This document shows positions 32,868 through 45,200 of a stretch of 64,000 bases of DNA, piece by piece. Under the pieces are notes generated by a model that saw only the letters and a program-made list of their open reading frames with translations, did not search any database and had not been told where the DNA came from. Numbering within the stretch: the first letter of the stretch is position 1; every line of letters starts with the position of its first letter. The DNA is from Liolophura sinensis (taxonomy: Eukaryota; Mollusca; Polyplacophora; Chitonida; Chitonidae): assembly GCF_032854445.1 (NCBI RefSeq), contig NC_088307.1, forward strand, positions 3,656,001 through 3,720,000. The letters run 5' to 3'. The position numbers and the translations under genes are program-made.

Positions 32868-33868
32868 ATGATTACTACAACGCATACCCCTGCCTTGGGG
32901 CGGGATTACACAAAATTTGGGATCGATCGAGGAGGACAACTGCGCCTCCTGGCCTATCCAAGCCTGGAGTTTGTCAGCAGACGGACTGGTAAGCCTTTGG
33001 CATTCTCCACAATAGCCGGCCAGCGTGGTGGTATTTACGTTATTAGGGATGATCCTGGCTTTGTCGACTGGACGCGCCCTAAAGAAAAGCCATCCTTACC
33101 AAAAGCAGCAGCCACAGCCCTGCAGACAAAGGCGGATGAGCTGGGTGACGCGGCCGCCAGGTAGACACCCTTGAGCAGAAGGATTTGGGCCAGGCATCGA
33201 AAGATGCCTCCGATTCTGTCCAGAAAATGGAAACAAGCCTGACAGACAGCGGCATCGAGCGGGCTCTTGAAACGATGGACGACTCACCGATCAGACTTCG
33301 AGAAATACGGGGGCTGGACAAGGCGCTGCAGACTATCCGAGGCGAACTCACGAATAACCTCTCCAAGCTGTCAAGGCTGGACGAAGACATTGCTCGGCAA
33401 AAACAGAAACTGGGGTGGGGGTGGGGGATGAAAGGGGGGGGGGATCTCTAGAGGCGAATTAGGGTGGGTGGGGTTGGGGGGGGGGGGGGTCGAATATAAT
33501 TCTACCGGCGCCGTGTCGCGGAACGGTTACGTTATCTCCAGAATGAGAGGGCGGTCCGCCTCGAGGCAGCCTCTTCGACGCGCAAAACTCTGCGGTCCCA
33601 AATCAACCGTATCAGGGAGACAATCAATCGCATCCTGCCAAGTACATGTCCGGAAGAGAATATCGGTAAAGACGTGACTGTCGTAAAATTACTTAAGAGA
33701 GAATCTATTAAAGTCGAGACGACGTTAGACAATGTCCAGGCCGCTGCGGCACAATCGGTGCAGATGAGCCGAATAAATCTAGAGCATGGCATTCAGTTGA
33801 AACGGGTAAGAATAAGAACTAGCCTCATGTCAGAACTAGAATTAAACATTGCACTTGTGTCCGCATAA
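32868..33868 (+). pseudogene. coiled-coil protein gene of the Polinton-like element, broken
   Basis: 32868-33164 encodes GGIYVIRDDPGFVDWTRP and a basic linker. 33185-33412 encodes a predicted coiled coil (SVQKMETSLTDSGIERALE, RGLDKALQTIRGELTNN, DEDIARQKQKLG). A G-rich stretch (33412-33492) replaces the middle, and the helix resumes in another frame at 33540-33640 (NERAVRLEAASSTRKTLRSQ). Heptad-like spacing and few Cys or Trp support a coiled coil. The role in the element is unknown. Frames are broken near 33165 and at the G-rich segment. Confidence 0.65.
33412..33492 (+). repeat. G-rich low-complexity tract, G-quadruplex potential
   Basis: Several runs of 4-14 G within 80 bp (GGGGTGGGGGATGAAAGGGG, GGGTGGGTGGGG, then a long poly-G). 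It interrupts the coiled-coil gene. Poly-G length may be an assembly-sensitive feature. Confidence 0.8.
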
Positions 33869-34369
33869 AGATGGCGCAACCTCGCAAATTACTGACTAAT
33901 TGACAATAATTGCCGCACCCATAGCTACAGCTAGATATAGGACTTTGAGCGGTTGACTGTATATATCAGCGCTGTGTGTGTATAACAACACACTCACCTT
34001 GCCTGATCTGAATAACGGTATCTCGCACAGCCACGACTTGCAAGGTTAGTGGGCCGCGGTGACACACTATACAGCATTAGCTGGGAGATCGCCGAAAAAA
34101 ACCCGTTTGGGGCTTTGATAGGGAGTTGCAGGATTACGCTAATTATTTATGTACACCAACACGCTCCGGCGTACATGATTGTTTATGTAGGCAGACATGC
34201 TCCGGCATTGCCCCAAGTTTATGTACGTGTTGCCGTGAAGACTGAACATTGGTTGGGGACCCGCCGGGCCGGCGAGGGCGGTGGGCCGTCCCGGGGGATC
34301 TCTAGAGGCGAGTTAGCTACGTACGTGAAAGGCCTTATATATCCTTTCCGCCACTGAACAGGGACTGGG

Positions 34370-34770
34370 GGTGCCGCTTGTACATCTACACTTGTCTCTG
34401 GGAGCCGTTCTGGCTTCTGCCCACGGGGCATGAACCGGTAAGCCTGTCCACTTGAGTTTTTTTGGGCGATTGTGTACGTACGTTGGAGCCCGTCTGTCTA
34501 CATAAGTTTTTGTGGCAATTAGTTATGTACGTCGGAGCCCGTCTGTCTACATAAGTTTTTGTGGCAATTAATTGTGTACGTCGGAGCCCGTCTGTCTACA
34601 TAAGTTTTTGTGGCAATTAGTTATGTACGTCGGAGCTCGTCAGTCTACATAAGTTTTTGTGGCAATTAGTTATGTACGTCGGAGCCCGTCTGTCAACATA
34701 CGTTTTGCGGTGATTGTGTATGTACGTGAAGGAAATGCTGTGCCAGAACCCGCTTTACATACACTACTAC
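34370..34770. repeat. right terminal inverted repeat with ~49-bp tandem units
   Basis: Reverse-complement counterpart of 27886-28690 with only about six units (CTGTCTACATAAGTTTTTGT, TTATGTACGTCGGAGCCCG). Outer end TACATACACTACTAC. A degenerate trace of the same unit is also present at 34150-34220. Confidence 0.9.
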
Positions 34771-35640
34771 CGTGGTAAACTCATGGCTCGTGTAATTACG
34801 CTTTTCACAATCATTTCTCACACATAAGTACAGGTATATAAGAAACGCACGTGATTTTACTCTGCACAGCCTTTCTTTATTACTTATATAGCCTGCCACA
34901 TTTATTTGTTTGTTTATTTTACCGGTTTTTAACACCGTGCTCAAGAATTTTCATCTATTTGACCATGGTTAGGTTCATTGCTGAAGGAGAAAACCAGAAG
35001 AAACGGAGAAACTTGCCACTTAGCTCGCCAATTACAAGTATACCTGACAAATATCCTTACGTGCAGTCGGAGTCAAACTACCGAGAGCTGGATTACAACA
35101 CAACTATACCGCCTGTTGTAAACTTAAATCTAAATATGTTTTACCTGATTTCAGGAAAATTCGTCCAAATCTCACCCTTCGTTCCAAAGAGTGTTTACAT
35201 ATCTGTCATGTTATTCGATGTCTGCTACGTTAATAGTCAAAGGTGAGAAATGAAAGTGAAAGCATTTCCTAACAGTCAGTGCTCAGAAATGATACGAACA
35301 CGTCTACCACTCTAGTCTCTATAGACGGATCGCTGCGGGGTCTCAGGGGTGAAAAGCATGGGGTTTCAACCCTCCCTTTGAAGCACAAACTTACAATTCC
35401 GAGCTCTTCTGCCTGGGCCCACGGTAAACAGAATAGGCCTTTCTCTTTTATAAAACATAATTTTATTCTCGATGTAGGCATAGCCCAGGGTACTTTCCAC
35501 GTGATGTCCAGGATGATATCATACCCGTCATTATCGACTATATGCATGTGGATTTCGGCAGTTTGATCGGAGTCAGTATATTTGAATTACTTCCCAGCTT
35601 CACTGAATGACAATACTGTAATTAGACACTTAACATACAG
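34771..35640 (+). repeat. composite dispersed repeat, copy B, right part
   Basis: 34775-35330 matches 9383-9830 (GTAAACTCATGGCTCGTGTA, ACCGAGAGCTGGATTACAAC, CGCCTGTTGTAAACTTAAAT). 35375-35550 matches 17960-18130. This copy is uninterrupted at the position where copy A carries the Gypsy element, so it serves as an empty-site reference. Confidence 0.8.
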
Positions 35641-35689
35641 GTGATTTTTTAATTGTAACTCAACGCTGTGGTGTTGCATATAGCTGACG

Positions 35690-35848
35690 TAGGAAAGCTA
35701 AAATATGAAGTAAGGTTCATCAGATATGCAACTGGAGATTATGCGTAAAAATACTTTCATATAGTTTTTTTTAAGATTTTTTTTTAAGAAGGAATTCAGA
35801 AGTTTAAATTGTATGGTGAGCTTTACGAGCCATTCTGAAAGTATCCAA
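35690..35848. mobile_element. fold-back element, family 2, single arm
   Basis: GTAAGGTTCATCAGA, TATGCGTAAAAATACTTTCA and AAATTGTATGGTGAGCTTTA match the arms at 18315-18430 and 52060-52500. The second arm is missing. Confidence 0.55.
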
Positions 35849-35900
35849 GTGAAATATTCTTTAGTACGGCGTAAAACACCAATCAAATAAATAAATAAAA
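35849..35900 (+). mobile_element. SINE 3'-end fragment
   Basis: GTGAAATATTCTTTAGTACG GCGTAAAACACCAATC and an (AAAT)n tail only. Confidence 0.85.
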
Positions 35901-35904
35901 TATA

Positions 35905-36065
35905 TGTAATGTGTCCAGCTTTCTTCAACACGTCAGTTCAGTTGTGCACCACATCGACATGCTCTACATATTATATATAGGCCTATATCGTAACATGTAT
36001 TGTGTATTGTAAGGATCTTTTCTGGATACAACTCTTGCGAACTTACATGTTACATAATACATGTT
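35905..36065. mobile_element. fold-back element, family 1, truncated copy
   Basis: GTGTCCAGCTTTCTTCAAC, CGACATGCTCTACATATTAT, CTTGCGAACTTACATGTTAC match 26350-26510. The right arm is cut off after ATACATG. Confidence 0.75.
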
Positions 36066-36259
36066 ATTAGAAGCTTACGACAAACGTGTAACAAATTTTT
36101 TATTCTGTCGTGTACACATGTAGACCCCAGGAGAAATATCTTTGACAAATTGCCATGCTGTCTGTTATGAAACGTTTGGAAGAACTATGTTTTCCAAATT
36201 TATAATTCATTTTTTTAAATTATAGAAGACATAGGTGTGTCATATTTATTATCCAGTCT

Positions 36260-36735
36260 TTAATGGAAATTACACAGATTTGTCATCACGTCTTTTATAG
36301 AGGTTACGCAATATTGTCATCACGTCTTTCATAGAGGTTATACAATATTGTCATCATGTCTTTTATAGAAGTTACAAAAATTTGTCATCACGTCTCCTAT
36401 AGAGGTTACACATTATTGTCATCACGTCTTTTATAGAGGTTACACAATATTGTCATTACGTCTGTTATAGAGGTTACACAAATTTGTCATCACGTCTCTT
36501 ATAGAGGTTACACAATATTGTCATCACGTCTCTTATAGAGGTTACACAATATTGTCATCACTTCTTTTATAGAGGTTACACAATATTGTCATCACGCCTC
36601 TTATAGAGGTTACACAATATTGTTATAGAGGTTACACAATATTGTCATCACGTCTTTTAGACGTTACACAATAGTCATCACGTCTTTTATATAGGTTACA
36701 CAATATTGTCATCACTTCTTTCATAGAGGTTACAC
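36260..36735 (+). repeat. 34-bp minisatellite
   Basis: About 13 units of GTTACACAATATTGTCATCA CGTCTTTTATAGAG with a few substitutions and one shortened unit. Looks like a homogenised derivative of the older ACAAATTTGTCAT repeats at 36080-36250. Confidence 0.9.
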
Positions 36736-37163
36736 AAATCTTATCTTATTCAAGACATCATGAAACCGAACAAATGAAACCATATTGGTCAAGCTTTGCC
36801 TCTTCGAATTAACTGTCGTTGTCAGTACTGTGGCATACACATCTAGTGTAGTACAAGTGTCGTAAAGCATACCTGATGATAACCCTGGCAGACCAATGAC
36901 TCATGCATTTGAAAAATACGCGCTTAAGATATTTTCCCACAATTAAGTGTATAAGATTCATGCATGATTCCACTTCCCAAAGCTTATCTTTATTACCTAG
37001 CTGTTATATTTATTTTTAAAATTTATTAATTAATCAATTAATTCATTCATTTATTTACTTACTGGTTATTGTTTAACACCGCGCTCACTTCTCACTTGTA
37101 TGCCTGCGTTCGGCTTTATGGACGGAGGAAACCAGAGTGGCCCCTGGAGCAAATTAACTAGTA

Positions 37164-37370
37164 AAGGCCATTGCCAGGTGCCAGACGAATCTACTATCTT
37201 TCAGCCACATTCGAAAGAGCGAGAACTAAATTCGAACAAACCTAGTCTGTTGTAAAATTAAATTTAAAAATGTTTTTACCAGATTCCAGGAGATTTGGTC
37301 CAAAGCTCACCTGTTCGGTCCAACAAATGTCTGTATCTGCCAAGTCATCCAATGTGTGATCCAATGTTTG
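37164..37370 (+). repeat. dispersed repeat module, second copy
   Basis: Nearly identical to 27097-27300 over about 200 bp, then diverges. Confidence 0.85.
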
Positions 37371-38825
37371 GGCGTTACCTATAGAGCTGTGACCGGTAAT
37401 GACGAGAATAGGACTTTCTGAACCAAAACATTCATTTGCCCAGAGTGTATATGTTCTATGTGAAACCCAATATGGCATCAGACAAGTCCTGTATATACAT
37501 AGTCAGCTAGTCTGTCTAAACCAGACCGTCCTAACCTACCAGTACCCTAGTTAGTTGAGTAGACTTACGGCTAAGCTCATCTTCATAAGGAGAGTAACAA
37601 TCGGCCATGACATGTGTGATGCTATTTTAAGCAAACTCTTCATTTATACATGCACAGAGGTGGTCGGTGTTCGAATTGTGCACAGTTACTTGATTCCACA
37701 TTTGGTAACGCGGCTGCATGGCAACAATTAAATATTGAAAACATGTTTAAATCATGTTAATACTATTTTACAAAAAAACTGTATTTAATGTCAGTTTTGA
37801 CATTTAGGTCAGTTTTGTGATTTAAACTAATTTTAAGTGCTGCAGCGTCTGAATTCCTATTCCGTCTTGGCTTTTGGATCTAATCATTCAAGTGTTCTGT
37901 TTACTCGTTTCAACATGTTTGCGCAGCGATATGGCTTATATCAGGTATGACATACCGCGCGCGCTCGTGTAATACGATTCCAGGGCTGATATATATATGT
38001 AGTACACAATATGACAAATTCGAAACACACTATTATTGTAAACTCTATGTAAAATACAAAATGACAAATTTGTTAAACATTTTTTGATGTTATAATAACA
38101 GAATACTATGTTCAATCTGGGACTTCTGTTAGTGAAAATGTCAAAAAGTTTGAAAAAATACTTATTCAGATACAGCTTTTTTATGCTGTTAGTGGTGCAT
38201 CATTGTACAGACAGACGAAACAACAATAAGTTGTGATATAGGTGATACATTTAATATGCGAGAAAATAGAAAAAATGGGAAGAAGAAACCAGGCATAATA
38301 TGACTGCTAGAAAACCAGACACACAATAATAAGTTTACCTCCATCACATTACCAGATACAAACAAGCCGATTTCATCGCACCAATAAGCCGAAGCTGTGC
38401 AACAGAAATAGCGTACATTCAGTTTGGCGAATCAAGCCTATGTACAATCTATAGTCTTTGGATTCGATCATATCAAACAGTACAAAGCACATAGTAAATA
38501 TCCCCTCACCTTATCAGCTATAATACCTTCAGTTCAGGTTTAATATGATTGGTTGAAATCAAAAACAAGAAAATATACCTCTGGACAGGTATCTGTGCTC
38601 AAACATTTGTTGTTGTTGTTGTGGTCATACCCTTAAAGCGTTATTTTATGCAAAAGATGCTTTCGTCATAAATTTTCACCCAGTAAAACAAAAGTAGTAC
38701 ATTTACACAAACTGTATACTTCTACCTTAACACCGGTACGTGTACATTTACATATACACAACAGTCTCGTATATGTACACTCAGATTCATGCAAATGAAG
38801 AAATAGACAGGTAACGAGAACACGA
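37371..38825. other. no gene recognised
   Basis: AT-rich. A reverse-complement trace of the ACAAATTTGT repeat lies at 37990-38075. No supported exon. Confidence 0.5.
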
Positions 38826-39013
38826 ATAAATGTACTGATTCCACGTCATCTTAGAAATAAATGTACTGGTTCCATGTCATCTTAGTAACAAATGTATTGG
38901 TTCCACGTCACCTTAGTAACAAATGTACTGGTTCCACGTCATCTTAGTAACAAATGTTCTGGTTCCGCGTCATCTTAGTAACAAATGTACTGGTTCCATG
39001 TCATCTTAGTAAT
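38826..39013 (+). repeat. 31-bp minisatellite, six units
   Basis: Units of AACAAATGTACTGGTTCCACG TCATCTTAGT-type sequence with exact 31-bp spacing. Confidence 0.9.
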
Positions 39014-39188
39014 TCAAAACAGAAGTTGAGCATCACCAGTCAGCCAGTTTAAACCATACCTGAACAAATTTTTACCTATTTTTGAATGAGTATGATAAAA
39101 CAGAAGTATATCTCTCTGAAATTTTTAATTAGTAAATTGTCTTATGTCCATAAAACCGAAAGAGAAAAACAACAGTATTGTGGCAGAA

Positions 39189-39210
39189 GCCCCCCCCCCC
39201 CCCCCCCCCA
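39189..39210. repeat. poly-C run
   Basis: About 20 consecutive C. Its length is probably unreliable in the assembly. Confidence 0.9.
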
Positions 39211-39255
39211 AAACCCCTTAAGTTTACATTTGGTTATGTTTACTTTAGTTTTGAC

Positions 39256-39325
39256 TGATTTATTTCTTTCTTTATTTATATGATTAGTGTTTTAAGGCGT
39301 ACTCAAGAATACTTCGCTTTTGAGT
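39256..39325 (-). mobile_element. SINE 3'-end fragment
   Basis: TTTATTTCTTTCTTTATTTA tail followed by GTGTTTTAAGGCGTACTCAA, the reverse complement of the family's 3' end. Confidence 0.7.
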
Positions 39326-39329
39326 CACC

Positions 39330-42160
39330 GCTTCTTGTAATACGATATGTTTTGTGATACAGGTAATTAAGAAAAGTGACAAAATCATTGATATGAAATG
39401 ATTGCTACAATCAATATAACCCTAGTGTAAATTATAAATGGAGAAAAATAGAAGAGAAATATCTAACACATGCACAAATGAGGCAACTGGACGGATTTAC
39501 AACTGGAAAAAGAGACTAACTTAAAACAAAAACAAAAACTAACTTACACATGTGTACACACATACTGATGACTTTGGAGAATCTTTCTTTATGGCAACGA
39601 TAGATTTGTCAAATGACATTGAAATTAAAAATGAAATAGACATTATTTGATCACCTGAGACAACTGCTACATCTTCATGTCACGTACGAACATGTCATGC
39701 AATGGCAATGAAACCCTGCAAAAAGTTTTCCATTCAATAAACATCCCTAGCAGTAACACAGTAACAAAAGGACACAGAAATACACAAACTAGGTACAGCA
39801 CTGTCGCACTTTTAATACACGTAAGATGACAACCGATAAACTTTAAAACCACTCCGTACAACTCACCACATCTACTAGTACATCACAATACAATACCAGT
39901 GCTAGACAAAAGTTTTTGATACACCAGGAAAAAGGCAGCACTGTGATACTATAATGGAGGACACCAGGACGGAATTGATCACGTGTGACAAAATTAATAG
40001 GTACACTTCCCAACAGGTCACCTGTACTAACTACCTCGGGTCTAGATCCTTGAATATGGCCCTGTCCTTACCTTAAGAAAATAAATCCAGTAGGCCCAGC
40101 GAATCTTTAATTTTTACATTTTTTATTAGCCTTATTTTGGAGAAAAAAAAAAGGATGTTTGATATTTAGAGAAAAACATGGAAGATATCTCATTTTCTTC
40201 TTGTGTCTTTACGGTTGCAGTCAGGTGTTGTACCTAACCCTGTAATAACCTCCACTTTCTAGATATAAAATCCAACACTGTTTGGGTTTATCTTAATCGG
40301 TAATATGATCCTGACACTTTGAGCAATCCACCCAATACCTCTGCCAGAAACAGACCACTGTGGATGAAAACAATGGGGAAGGAAGGGGAAGGAAGGGAAT
40401 GGGGTGGCCTGAGGGTCAGGATAGGGTAAGAGTATTTACCCACGATCAAAAATAAGTCTCCACAGATTGAATCAGACAGAGGACTTATTTTATCACTGAT
40501 GAATCATCAAAACGCCATTCAAACTTTAGAAATTAACATCACAAATTGACCAATGAGTTCAAATTATGACTTTCTCGCCTCATTAGGTCTGTAGTTTACA
40601 AAGAGAATGAAAAGGCGTGTGCATGAGCTATCATGACAAACCATTCCTTTAGCCACTGCACTGTCTGGGTAGTCAAAGGTGTGCAAATACTGCAAGGCTG
40701 CGTTGTGAAATAAGGAACCACAGTGGTGACATCTGGTGGAAAGGGGAAAGTACTCATGCTTTAACGTTCCTCAAATGGTTTCTGGTTAAAACATTGAACA
40801 TGAATTTTGGAACATTACAAGTCTTGTTTTCAGGCTGTGACCGTTTGGCAGCTATTGGAGTCATCATAAAAGTCTAGAATCAAAAGTGAAGGAATTTAAA
40901 AAAAAGATTCATAGAATGTGTGTTTAAAGCTACATTTACTGGTTGCCAGTAGTCTTCTGTGATCAGACCTCCATAAAGCTGTCAAAACCCTTGTGCGATG
41001 TTTCCACTATTAAGTCCCCCGATACACAGTATTGATCATCGCTCCATGGGTGAAAACTCAACTGTGCACAAAGTGTGCTCCTAGTGTTCCCCAATCTAGC
41101 CTGAAGGCACCAATGCAAACAGAGATACAATGGAATGCAGTTACATAAAACAGATCCTCTGTATTAAGGTATCTTGCACGGAACAGCAGGTGATAAAATA
41201 ACTAGGAGCTAAATGGGCAAAATGCTGATTTTTGCAGAAACCCTAAGTTTAGAGTAGTACAGGATATAGAAACCATCACATTTGAAGGCACATTCTGATT
41301 ACTTTTCGGAAACGAATTTCTCAGCTAAAAGCCATATTTTAACATTTTTTTTAATGGTAAGATCTTATTCAAGGCCTATCTCACCTACTTGTAGGTTAAA
41401 TTCACTTTGCTTTCACATCCAGTAACATCACATAGTTACGTAACCAAAGAGTATAGTGATGACAGATTCAGAGCACCTATGTCTGTGTGTCTGTGTGTCT
41501 GTCTGTGTGTGTGTCTGTCTGTCTGTCTGTATGTATGTATGTATGTATGTATACATGCTTGAGGTTTAAAGTTGTACTTAACAATCTTTCAGTCCCATGA
41601 CGATGAGAAGGCATTAGGTGTGTGAACATATACTGTGTCTTTTTGTTGTAGGGCGAGTCCATGACACCAATGAGCTGCCCAGAGCAACTATGACATTACT
41701 GCAAAACTATGAATGAACCATTCAGATCACTTTGCGTTCTACAAGTCTAGTATACGCCTCCTTAAACAGGAAGTAAAGCACAACACAGATCAAGACTACT
41801 ATAAAGGTTAGACAGAGATACAGAATCTATTTTTCTACCTGATCAATAATAATGACTTTCTCCATATAAATACAGCTTTGATAGCTCAGCTCATGACTGC
41901 AGATTAAACCAATTCATCAATCACGATTTTAATACCAACACAGGCATCTGCACAGTTTTCACAAAACCTCATGTGAAGTCCAGGAAATGAGGTTATCACA
42001 TTGAGACAACCTCATAAATAATTTGATGTCAATTCTGATTCCCTCGGAATCCATACAAGATGCAAATACCCAAGGGATTTAAAATCCATACATGTTTTCA
42101 CATATTCTATATATGTATCACTGTATGATCAGTGGCTGTAACAGCTGGTCCACAAATTGC
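39330..42160 (-). other. sequence downstream of ARL3, possible long 3' UTR
   Basis: No coding exon recognised. It lies 3' of the ARL3 stop on the minus strand, so part of it may be 3' UTR, but I cannot fix the poly(A) site. Contains a TGTC/TGTA microsatellite at 41480-41552. Confidence 0.35.
41480..41552. repeat. (TGTC)n/(TGTA)n microsatellite
   Basis: GTGTGTCTGTCTGTCTGTAT followed by GTAT repeats. Confidence 0.9.
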
Positions 42161-42161
42161 T

Positions 42162-42218
42162 TCACTTCTTCGAGGATTTTTTTTGGTTCATGTTTGACAA
42201 GACCCATTCCATCCCTTC
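42162..42218 (-). CDS. ARL3: ARL3 exon 6 (C-terminus and stop)
   Basis: Acceptor TTTCTCATTACAG. Encodes [18 protein letters not shown] then TGA at 42162-42164. Confidence 0.93.
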   Translation of the reverse strand, partial: EGMEWVLSNMNQKKSSKK

Positions 42219-45200
42219 CTGTAATGAGAAAGGCAAACAGGAAATGAATCCATGTAGATTACTGTGTCCACTGGGGAGAATTGTAGTTTGTCACACCTCA
42301 GCATTCTTGTTCACATTTTGTTTTGCTTTTTATTTATATATTTTATACTGTACTTAAGAATAATTCACTTGTACAACGGCCCCTAGCACTATGGTTCGCG
42401 GACACCTGGGAAACCTACAACCATTCACAGGTTACTATAAGGCCTTCCCTCATATGACTGGAGAGGAATCCAGCCTGAGCAGGACTCACAGCGACCTGCT
42501 TGATGAGAGGTTCTAGAGTCATTGTGCTGCGCTAGTACATTAACCCCTAGGCCACAGCGGTCTTAAATATCTTAAGATATTTAATCTTCAAAAATATATT
42601 TTGAACAAACTAAAGAAGACATCCCTGCCAATCACAGCATGCAGACCCAGAATTGGCCACCCTAGGTCTTTAGCATACAAGGAAAACGCTCTGCCCATAT
42701 GACAGATATGACCAGCAACTTGTTGATTTGTTATTTATTATTTAATTACGGTGTTATAGTTGTCAAACGGTCACACGAAAACGGCAAAGACTTATTAATT
42801 ATTTACATGATTTATTTGATTCTAAAAATTTACCCAAAAAAGAAAAGATAAACTGAGACAGTGTCATATAAATCTAAGTACATTTTAACGGTCACTTTCA
42901 CGTCCCACAATCAGACTGACCTTGACCCCTTCGGACTGCGTGGCCGAGCACGGCTGTATCTGCCACTTCCTGTCACTGATATGCTCTAGCTTCAGACCCT
43001 CTGCAATCTCATTGGCTGTTGCAGCACCCAGCAGGTCTTGTTTATTAGCATACACCAACAATGGAACACCTGCCAGCTTTTCCTCGTCTAAAAGTTCCGA
43101 TAATTCCTGAAAACATTTGGAATATATCGTGTATAATTATTTTTAATAATAAGTATTTATTCCTTAAAGTGCAGTTTTTCTACAAGCATTATGTACTGCA
43201 AGAGAGGAGCATTACATAAAAATTAACCTATGTTTTATGTATGTAACGCCATCCTGAGTTGCAATGAAAAAAGACTACTGATACTTGATAGCATGAGAGT
43301 TAAAATATCTTATGCTTAAAATGCAATTCATCAACTATCATCCGATATTGTGAGAAAATTTAAAACTTGCACTCACCACACTTGTCTCTTCAAATCGCTT
43401 TTGATCTGCACAGTCTATTACATAAATCTGTGAAACAAACCAGTGATCAATATATTCAGGTATTGAAAAGACAATAAAATGAGCAGTTGATTTTATATGC
43501 ATTTCAAGATGTTTTATGAAAAGTTGCTATTCTTAAATTTCAAGAGTGTAAAACCCTCTGGATTATTAGATTACAATCTTTTTAACATTTACATGTATAC
43601 ACCGGTACATACATATACAATTTATGTATCTGATTGGTGTTTTACACCACATTCAATAATATTTTGCTTATACGACAGCAGCCAGTATTATGGTGGGAGA
43701 ATTCTGGGGATTTCAAATCATTTGCAATATTTATCTAACTTCAACATACCTAAAGTGAACGCATGTAAACTGTGAAGAAAAGTTGCTTGACATGTTATCA
43801 AACACAAACGGTTTTGGTCACAGAGACAGGTATAGGCTCATCCACACCAGTGGATTTGATTTAAAATAATTTTAATGTTTGAAAAGAGTGATGCACTTTA
43901 TTAAATCTTTGAACTGTATCACCTGTTTTGTACAGTGACACGTTCACAGATAACGCCAGTATTTTATCACCTGTTTTGCACAGTGACACGTTCACAGGTA
44001 ACGCTGATATTTTATCACCTGTTTTGCATAGTGACACGCTCACAGATAACGCCAGTATTTTATCACCTGTTTGCACAGTGACACATTCACACATAACGCT
44101 GATATTTTATCACCTGTTTTGCACAGTGACACGTTCACACATAACGCCGATATTTTATCACCTGTTTTGCACAGTGACACATTCACACATAACGCTGATA
44201 TTTTATCACCTGTTTTGCATAGTGGCACGCTCACAGATAACGCCAGTATTTTATCACCTGTTTTGCACAGTGACACGTTCACAGATAACGCCGATATTTT
44301 ATCACCTGTTTTGCACAGTGGCACATTCACACATAACGCTGATATTTTATCACCTGTTTTGCACAGTGACACGTTCACAGATAACGCCGATATTTTATCA
44401 CCTGTTTTGCACAGTGACACATTCACACATAATGCTGATATTTTATCACCTGTTTTGCACAGTGACACGTTCACAGATAACGCCGATATTTTATGACCTG
44501 TTTTTGCACAGTGACACAGATAACGCTGATATTTTATCACCTATTTTGCACGGTGACACATTCACACATAACGCTGATATTTTATCACCTGTTTTGCACA
44601 GTGACACAAATAACGCTGATATTCTTGTGAAAGGTAATTACTGTATTTCACCTCAAGTTTTTCTACTGATTTTGCCTGATTCTGATTGATTCATCAACCT
44701 TTCAGGGCAGATAAGGTTTTTTGATTAATTTCTAGGCAGAAGAACACGTGTTGGCATAAGTATAATTTTAAGGCCTTTAAGTGCTTCTGAAAGTTCATAT
44801 TTACAATAATTCTTCAACCTTTTCGCATGTTTTCAAGGTGTTTATTCAGACACATTTTGAAGCCATTATTCTGTGTAGACTGATAAAATTATACTTTTTG
44901 TGAAGCTGTGAAATTGGTCAATCAAACCAATGTCTCCAAAATCAAATTATAGATGTGCATAAACTGCACTGAAAGTTGCTCTGTAATATAAAAATGTTTA
45001 GCGATTAGGGAACTGCACTTTAGGTGAAATATATGTAGACAATTTGGGCTAGTCTAAAATGAGATTAAAAACTGGATTTGTACTGATTCATTCTTTCTGC
45101 AAAAAATACCTGGTATAGCACCTTTAAAGGCAAAAAACCCCACTAAAATGAAGTATATATGACATGAAAGACCTTGAAAACAAGAAGTCTCACTTGCATT

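Larger units (their letters stand above)
27886..34770. mobile_element. reduced, degraded Polinton/Maverick-like element (6.9 kb)
   Basis: Inverted ends start AGTAGTATATGTA / AGTAGTGTATGTA (27888 and mirrored near 34768), followed by GGTTCTG and CAGCATTTC, then inverted tandem arrays and a shared inner segment (TTACCGGTTCA, GTGGGCAGAAG, AGAACGGCTCCC, GTAGATGTACAAGC). Between them lie relics of a protein-primed type B DNA polymerase, a capsid-like gene, a coiled-coil gene and a Cys-rich gene on both strands. No integrase, protease or packaging ATPase was found. Full Polintons are 15-20 kb, so this is internally deleted. Genes are broken. A 6-bp target duplication is not clear. Confidence 0.8.

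Noticed and set aside
36260-36735. CRISPR-like array with 34-bp period
   Set aside because: Whole unit repeats, with no unique spacers.
43928-44689. Long ORFs on both strands (253, 166, 141 codons)
   Set aside because: They lie wholly in the 48-bp minisatellite. Period divisible by three without stops explains them, and the array is inside an ARL3 intron.
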